NCBI GenBank assembly: GCA_963383645.1
Contig: OY726565.1
Coordinates: forward strand, 29,412,966 to 29,476,965
Direction of reading: 5' to 3'
Length of the DNA stretch: 64,000 nucleotides
Origin: Muscardinus avellanarius
Taxonomy: Eukaryota; Chordata; Mammalia; Rodentia; Gliridae
Part shown: positions 58,400 through 64,000 of the stretch, piece by piece
Layout: each line of letters opens with the position of its first letter
How positions within the stretch are numbered: position 1 is the stretch's first letter
Position numbers and translations under genes: made by a program
Notes under the pieces: model-generated
Database searches by the model: none
Told to the model about the DNA's origin: nothing
The model's input: only the letters and a program-made list of their open reading frames with translations

Positions 58400-58629
58400 T
58401 GTTACCATCAAGCTAGGCATGGTGGCTCACACTTGTAATAACAGCATTTGGGAGGTTGAGACTGGAAGATCATGGTTCGTGGACAGCCTCAGCTACTTAG
58501 TGAGGCCCTCTACAACTTAGTGAGACCCTGTTTCAAAATAAAGAATAAAATAGGGCAGGGGTTGTAGCTCAGAGGTTGAATGCCCCTGGGTTCCATCCCC
58601 AGACCTGAAAAAAAAATTGTTACCATCAA
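58400..58629 (+). mobile_element. B1-dID SINE with 12-bp TSD
   Basis: Perfect direct repeat tgttaccatcaa at 58,400-58,411 and 58,618-58,629. Complete B1 half (gctaggcatggtggctcaca), doubled acttagtgag motif, dID half to ccatccccagacc, short A tail. Confidence 0.95.
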
Positions 58630-59034
58630 CCCAAACCAAGCTTCAGTCATACACAACTCCCAGAAAATACCATTCCAAGCCATGGTAAAAGTTCTAAGGT
58701 AGCATTTTGCCATGAGTGTCTCCACTTCCTTACTTCCCACTTGTTCTCAGCTCAGTTTGGTGTCTGATCCACACCTCTGTAGAGAGAAGGTCACCCCTAA
58801 TGGGGTCAGTATCTTCATGTGGCTGAGCTGATAGCCCTTGCTCAGTCTCATCTCATCGGCTGCACAGGACCACTCAGCTGAGATGTAACAGCTGCCCCTT
58901 CTCCAACTGTTTTCCTATTTTACTCATATGACCACATGGTTCCTTGGTTTTACTCCTGATTTATATATTCAGACCTTATCATTAGTTACATCATATCTTA
59001 AGGTTTTATATGATATAAAGTGGATGATAACAGC
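58630..59034. other. Spacer, nothing recognised
   Basis: About 400 bp of unique-looking DNA. No feature assigned. Confidence 0.4.
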
Positions 59035-59235
59035 CTGATTCGTGGAGCCAGACTTTCTGTGCTCAAAATCTTCTGGCCCACAACAGACTGTACCATCTTA
59101 AACAGATTACTTGGCCTCTCTGTATGTTTCTTTATGCATATTGTGAGCATAATACTATTTTGGCTATAGGGTTACTGTGAGGATTATATTAACAGTGTGT
59201 GGCTCTTATTAAGCACATAATATATGTTAACAGTT
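59035..59235 (+). mobile_element. MIR SINE
   Basis: Sense MIR order: ggagccagactttctgtgct, acagattacttggcctctct, agggttactgtgaggattat, ttattaagcacataatatat. Confidence 0.75.
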
Positions 59236-59616
59236 ATCCTGAACACTTTCAAATTTCTGTCTCCTGCCCAGACCTCTTGCCTAAGGCTTAGAAACGTGTG
59301 AGACTACCTAGTTAAGAACTGCCCATGATTAGTAGAATATTCAAATTAGCCTCCTCATAACAAAATTCAGAATCCTCATTAACCATAATTCTCCTCCCAC
59401 TTTACACTCCCAGTGAAAGGCACTGTCTTCTTTCAGAAAGGTTGTTTTTGAAGTTGGAAATCCTTATCAATGATTCTCATAGTTCTTAACCTAAAATTAG
59501 CAAATTTACATACAACTAGGCTAGATAAAATAAAACCATTTTAGCATTTCTTAGATGAGATAATTTTATCATCAGCCTAAAGCATCTTGTTAACTCCCAT
59601 GACTCAAAACTGTGTG
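59236..59616. other. Spacer, nothing recognised
   Basis: About 380 bp of AT-rich DNA. No feature assigned. Confidence 0.4.
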
Positions 59617-59816
59617 GCCGGTCATGATGGCATACCTTTGTAATCCCAGCATTTGGGAGGCGAAGAGTTGAGGATTACGGTTCATGGACAGTCTCAGCTA
59701 CTTAGCGAAGCCCTTCGCAACTTAGTGAGACCCTGTTTCAAAAAATAAAAAAGACTACAAAATAGGGCTGGAAGTGGAGCTTGGAGGTAGAATGCCCCTG
59801 GCTTCCTTCCCAGTAC

Positions 59817-59817
<1 letters not shown>
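59617..59817 (+). mobile_element. B1-dID SINE
   Basis: B1 half ggccggtcatgatggcatac, then acttagcgaagcccttcgca and acttagtgagaccctg. dID half ggaagtggagcttggaggta. The tail becomes (CA)n. Confidence 0.9.
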
Positions 59818-59854
<37 letters not shown>

Positions 59855-59870
59855 ACCACCAACAACAACA
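59818..59870. repeat. (CA)n(CCA)n(CAA)n microsatellite
   Basis: About 17 CA units followed by short CCA and CAA runs, on the tail of the preceding SINE. Confidence 0.95.
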
Positions 59871-60344
59871 TCTCTGTGTGTTTGTGCATGTGCGCGCATG
59901 CGTATGTGCATGTAGAAAGTCTAGCTTCATGACTTTTGTTCTAGAGGAATAATTTAAATTATGTGGACAGCTAAAATGCATAGCACTGCACAATCACATG
60001 AATCTGTCAAACACTTATGAAACAACCATATACTGTCCAAGTAATAAGCAAATATCAAATATCTGTCATGTTTCATGATCATCTTTGCCTCTTGTTTTGT
60101 TTCAAATATTTCTTCTGGTGTTTTGTGACTTTTTAAAGTGGTTATTTCCTATAATATTCAATCCTGGCATTTTGTGCTTTTATAACTAGTTTTTGCTTAT
60201 TTTCAGAATGACTTCAAATACAGAATGCAATATTCTATTATGGCCCAGTTATCATAAAAAAGAAGTTTTGGGTTCATGAAGAAAATGAATACCCTAGCAT
60301 TTCATGATTATTTTTAAGTGATCACTACATTCAATATACAATCC
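59871..60344. other. Spacer, nothing recognised
   Basis: AT-rich DNA. A short alternating purine/pyrimidine stretch (tgtgcatgtgcgcgcatgcg) lies at 59,883-59,902. Confidence 0.4.
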
Positions 60345-60575
60345 CACTTATTAAGCACATATCACATTCTAGCCACAGAACAATTTTCAAATATAAAATC
60401 ATTTAAGCACTACATTAATTCTACCAGGTAGGAGAAATGCTAACTCCAAATGCCAGATGCAGAAACTGGGCTGAAAGAGGTTAAGTGATTTGCTCAAGGT
60501 CACATGGCAAGTTAATGACAGAGCCCACATCCAAGCTCATGTTCTCCTATCCCCAAAGCCCATTGGCCCTTTATC
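60345..60575 (-). mobile_element. MIR SINE
   Basis: Well-preserved inverted MIR: ttattaagcacatatcacat, gcagaaactgggctgaaaga, ggttaagtgatttgctcaag, gtcacatggcaagttaatga. Confidence 0.85.
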
Positions 60576-61371
60576 ATTAATTTAAAGCTTTTACACAGTG
60601 GTAACAGAGAAAGTTTGTTTGGTAGCATGTCCTAATAGTTTATAAAGTGGCCTATTCTTTTATATCTTTTTCTATTTGATGAGAAAAAGGGTTTTAAGAT
60701 TTTTCATACGAGTAGCTTTATTAATATTTTTACCCACTGGACAAGAAACTTCATGACCTCATTCTCCATTATTTACCCAAGTGTAACAGTCAGCTTCCAA
60801 GTTCCAAGCTGAGGGTTTATAAATCAGTTTTTGTTGTGTTCGCCATTTCTCTCAGTACTATGGTTTCATTGTATGATGACCATCTTGAAGTCTGCATTTA
60901 TTGCAAAGGTAAGACTTTCCACATATTAGTTCTTTTAAAAATTTAGTTTGATTTCCAGATCATGCTCTAAGCTGCCAAAACAGCTCTGTGGTGACAATGA
61001 AAACTGAAGATAAATAGGGACTGTTTAGATTGAGACCTGTGAAGCTGGACTGGAGCACTTATCTTTAGATCCAACTTTGATGATGTATATATTATGATTC
61101 CTGGCAAGGAAAAAACAGTTTCTAGTTGAAGAAAACTTATTTTTTTTTTCCTGAAGTAGACTCTCAGAGATTCCCTAGGTAGCGGTGAACAGAAAATAGT
61201 GAATTCTCTGAATCTGTATTGAAGGACTAACAGGGAATGTCGAGTAGCTTTACTGATCATCCAGAAATTGTCTTCATAGGGCTTGTTCTACAATGTTGGC
61301 TTCTGAAAAATGTTTAGGGTACCATTTTACAATGCTTTTCTGAAGACAGTTCCATGGAGAGCTGACTAGGC
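60576..61371. other. Spacer with a weak exon-like signal
   Basis: No repeat recognised. A TATA-like box (60,815-60,823), an ATG at 60,860 with 16 open codons and a GTAAGA donor-like site at 60,909 form an exon-like arrangement. It is described under findings and is not called as a gene. Confidence 0.4.
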
Positions 61372-61618
61372 CACAAAGCAACTTTTTAAATTAATTAATT
61401 TATTTTTGCGGTACTGGGGTTCCTGGCAGCCCTTCTACCTCCGGGCTACACTCCCAGACCTATTTTATATTTTTATATTTTATATTTATATTTTATATTT
61501 TTATTTGGGTCTCTTAAGCCAGCGAGGCTGGCTTTGAACCTGCGTGATCCTCCTGTCTCCACCTCCCAAGTGCGGGGATTACAAGTGTGTGCCACCATGC
61601 CCGGCACAAAGCAACTTT
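61372..61618 (-). mobile_element. B1-dID SINE, young palindrome subfamily, with 14-bp TSD
   Basis: Perfect direct repeat cacaaagcaacttt at 61,372-61,385 and 61,605-61,618. Body: gcggtactggggttcctggc, an expanded (ATTTTTAT)n linker (61,462-61,505), palindrome taagccagcgaggctggctt, inverted B1 head to atgcccgg. Confidence 0.95.
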
Positions 61619-62091
61619 CTAATGACCAGATTGAATAAAAAATAGGAATGAAGCTGTTGATTTAGAAGAAATAAATTAGAATATTTCTTCTACTTTATTA
61701 TTTATTAACAAAATAAAATATTATTCTTAATTAGCCAGCAACCTAGATCATTTTGTAAAAGATTTATAATAGCAAAATGTACACAAGGTGCTAAAAAAAA
61801 ACAAAAAACAACTGTAAAAACCCTGTGCAGGGGGTAAAATAGATTTAGGATTAATAAACCAGTAGCAGGATCAATACCTAGAAAGAATGGCTAAGGATGC
61901 ACAAAAATTTGGCTCTAAACTTCTTCTAGGTCAAATAAAAGGTAAAAAATAATCATAAAAACCAATGTATATGAGAATGAAGCCAATTATAGGTTCATAA
62001 GAAACACAGGTATTTCTGATACCCAAATCTAAGAGTTTTTCCCCCCATGAGTATTCCAACAGCCTGAAGTTCCTAACTGTATCTGTAGAAT
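61619..62091. other. Spacer, nothing recognised
   Basis: AT-rich DNA with A-runs at 61,793-61,808. No feature assigned. Confidence 0.4.
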
Positions 62092-62508
62092 GGATTGTGA
62101 TGGTTGGTTTTATGTGTCAGCTTAGCAGGTTGAAGAGATACCTAGATAGCTGGCAAAACATCATTTTCAGGTGTGTCTGTGAGGGCGTTTCTGGGAAATA
62201 GTAACATTTGAGCCAGTGGATGGAGTAAAGAAGGTCTCCCTTCACCAACATGGGTGGAGTCATTCAATATTTTGAACACCAAGATAAATACATAAAGTTG
62301 AGGAGGGGGGGAATTCACTCCTTACCCCACCAGAATTTCTTTAGACCTTTGGCTTCAGACTAAATTATACTACCAACTTCCTTGGTTCTCTACCTTGCAG
62401 ACTGAATATGGTGGGACCTCTCAGTCTCCATAGTCAGTTTAGCTAATTCCTACATTAAATCCCATTTTATACATCAACATACATCCTACTGGCTCTGTGT
62501 CTTTGGGT
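62092..62508 (+). mobile_element. MLT2-like (ERVL) solo LTR
   Basis: Opens tgtgatggttggttttatgt and gtgtcagcttagcaggttga. It continues gtgtgtctgtgagggcgttt and agccagtggatggagtaaag, and ends with catcctactggctctgtgtc. This is the order of MLT2-type ERVL LTRs. No internal genes. Confidence 0.85.
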
Positions 62509-63124
62509 AACTTTAAAACACAGTTATAGTTATCCTTTGAAGTAAGCTGAATACACAATTTCCAAAGTGGGTGTGGGCAAAAATAATTTGAAACAGATAT
62601 TTTCTTTGAGACAATATGACTTGTTTCAAGAGAAAAGTTATAATTAGTTGTAACAGATATGAATGAGCAGAATATTTTTGGACCAGAAATATGTTATACT
62701 TAAAAATAAACCTTTGTTTTACAAAAGCAGTATATGTATATTGTAGAAAAAGCATACATATGTATAATTTCTAAAGTATATGTAATATATAAATGTATAT
62801 GTGAAAAAATAATTTTGTCTTCAACCAGAAAAGATCATACTGTGTTTTGTAAAAATATCATATTATGCATATTGTTTTACAAATTGCTTTTCCCAGTTAA
62901 ATTGTTAAAGTCTCTTTAAGTCAATAAATTTTATCTCATCTACTAATCAGTCCATTTCAATATCATCCAACTATCTCCAAATGTTCTTTATGTAGCTGGT
63001 TTGTTGAAATCAAGATCCAATCTGTATTCATGCATTGAATCTTGTTATTGTGTTGTTTAAGTGTAAAGTTAAGTGTAAAGTATAAATTAAAGTGTAAGTT
63101 TAAGTGTACTGTAATCTGGAACAG

Positions 63125-63128
<4 letters not shown>
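62509..63128. other. AT-rich spacer with a degenerate short repeat
   Basis: Very AT-rich. At 63,059-63,109 the motif AAGTGTA(A) recurs about five times. No gene recognised. Confidence 0.45.

Positions 63129-63169
<41 letters not shown>
63129..63169. repeat. (GT)n microsatellite
   Basis: About 20 GT units on the tail side of the following minus-strand SINE. Confidence 0.95.
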
Positions 63170-63170
<1 letters not shown>

Positions 63171-63352
63171 TACTGGAGATTGAACCTAGGGACAATCTAC
63201 CTCTGAGCTTTACCCCCAGCCCTATTTTATTTTTTATGTTTACACAGGATCTTGTTAAGTTGCTGAGTTGCCAAGGCTAGTCTTGAACCTGTGATCCTTC
63301 TGTCTCAGCCTCCCAGTATTGGGATTACACAATGTGCCACCATGCCTGGTGT
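63170..63352 (-). mobile_element. B1-dID SINE
   Basis: Inverted dID half (gatactggagattgaaccta, ctctgagctttacccccagc), then the inverted B1 half (cttgaacctgtgatccttct) to caccatgcctgg. Confidence 0.9.
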
Positions 63353-63941
63353 GAAAGTACTTTTTTTAAAATCATGCATTTGACTTGTATAAGAGGCTGC
63401 ATTACTTGTTACACAAAATATTTCATCTATGTTTATCTGGTGCTTTCTTATAGAAAACTATCTATGTTTCCTATATGTTCTGGCATTCATATGGCATTAA
63501 ACTGGGTGACACATTATATTTGGCTACTCAAGACAGTTTTTTTAGTTAGGGTTATGAAAGCAAAACTTTCACCTCTCACCTTTTTACAGATGTGTTTTCT
63601 CATTGATTCATAAAAGTAGTCATTGGGGTGTTACTTTCTCATGACATAAATTTAAATGGACTAATTTTTTAATTGCATGATAATTATTTTTGGCATTCTT
63701 CTGTAACAAAGAAGAATGACTCCAACTGGCCTGTTTGGTTATATTAAAGTACAATTTCTATTGGAAAACCAAGGTAACTATCTAATTCTGTCACTTTACC
63801 CATTTTCAAAATGTAAAGTTGAGTAAATAGATATCTCAAATATTGAAAACTGGATTTTCTAATGTTCTCTATGAATACCATATTGTACTCATAGGGTTCC
63901 ATAAAAATCTATGTATGTTAATTTTCTCTAATACTTAATTT
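63353..63941. other. AT-rich spacer, nothing recognised
   Basis: A 93-codon open frame at 63,332-63,613 begins inside the SINE and has no recognisable features. Confidence 0.4.
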
Positions 63942-64000
63942 TTTTTTTTTTTGGTGGTACTGGGGTTCCTGAAGCCCGTCTATCTCCGGGCTACACTCCC
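63942..64000 (-). mobile_element. B1-dID SINE, young palindrome subfamily, cut by window end
   Basis: T-run, then ggtggtactggggttcctga and ctccgggctacactccc. This is the tail and dID half of the young subfamily; the rest lies beyond the window. Confidence 0.9.

Overview
This window looks like non-coding mammalian chromosomal DNA, most probably from a rodent. The decisive markers are many dimeric SINEs that join a 7SL-derived B1 half to a tRNA/ID-derived half lacking the middle of the ID body (B1-dID architecture). They sit with L1 LINEs, old L2 and MIR copies, MaLR/ERVL-type LTRs and dinucleotide microsatellites. As I recall it, B1-dID is described from squirrel-related and dormouse-related rodents. 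I see no ordinary ID, B2 or B4 elements, so a murid is unlikely; I do not name a species. No host protein-coding gene, tRNA gene or rRNA gene can be supported. Every long reading frame I checked is a transposon fossil, a tandem-repeat artefact or a chance frame.

Layout. 1-8 kb: AT-rich DNA with SINEs, MIRs, an L1 3' end and an MLT1-like LTR. 8.0-14.5 kb: a near full-length but dead plus-strand L1. 14.84-15.88 kb: a 5'-truncated GC-rich composite retroposon with perfect target-site duplications (TSDs). 16-26 kb: L2 fragments, an L1 fragment split by a SINE, two young SINEs and an L1 3' end. 26.6-29.4 kb: a minus-strand L1 with a TSD whose middle is replaced by foreign sequence carrying an older, opposite-strand L1. 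30-35 kb: SINEs, an unexplained dispersed duplication, L1 3' ends and an L2 reverse-transcriptase fossil. 35.88-38.90 kb: the apparently full-length copy of the composite retroposon. 39.3-40.1 kb: a minus-strand ERV-like LTR with TATA box and poly(A) signal. 40-64 kb: SINEs, microsatellites, MaLR and ERVL LTRs, MIRs, and several stretches in which I recognise nothing.

The main discovery candidate is the composite element at about 35,895-38,882 and 14,858-15,862. In its own (minus) orientation it reads: a duplicated 67-bp GC-rich 5' module, about 0.55 kb of unidentified sequence, a GC-rich VNTR built from about 50-bp subunits (with a 397-bp higher-order period in the long copy), an L1-like 3' UTR, and a poly(A) tail. 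Both copies are bracketed by TSDs, and the second is 5'-truncated inside the VNTR. This matches the logic, though not the sequence, of primate SVA/LAVA elements: a non-autonomous VNTR composite that appears to borrow an L1 3' end for mobilisation. Other points worth a second look are the chimeric L1, a distinct young B1-dID subfamily with an internal palindrome, and two GC-rich blocks with no repeat explanation.
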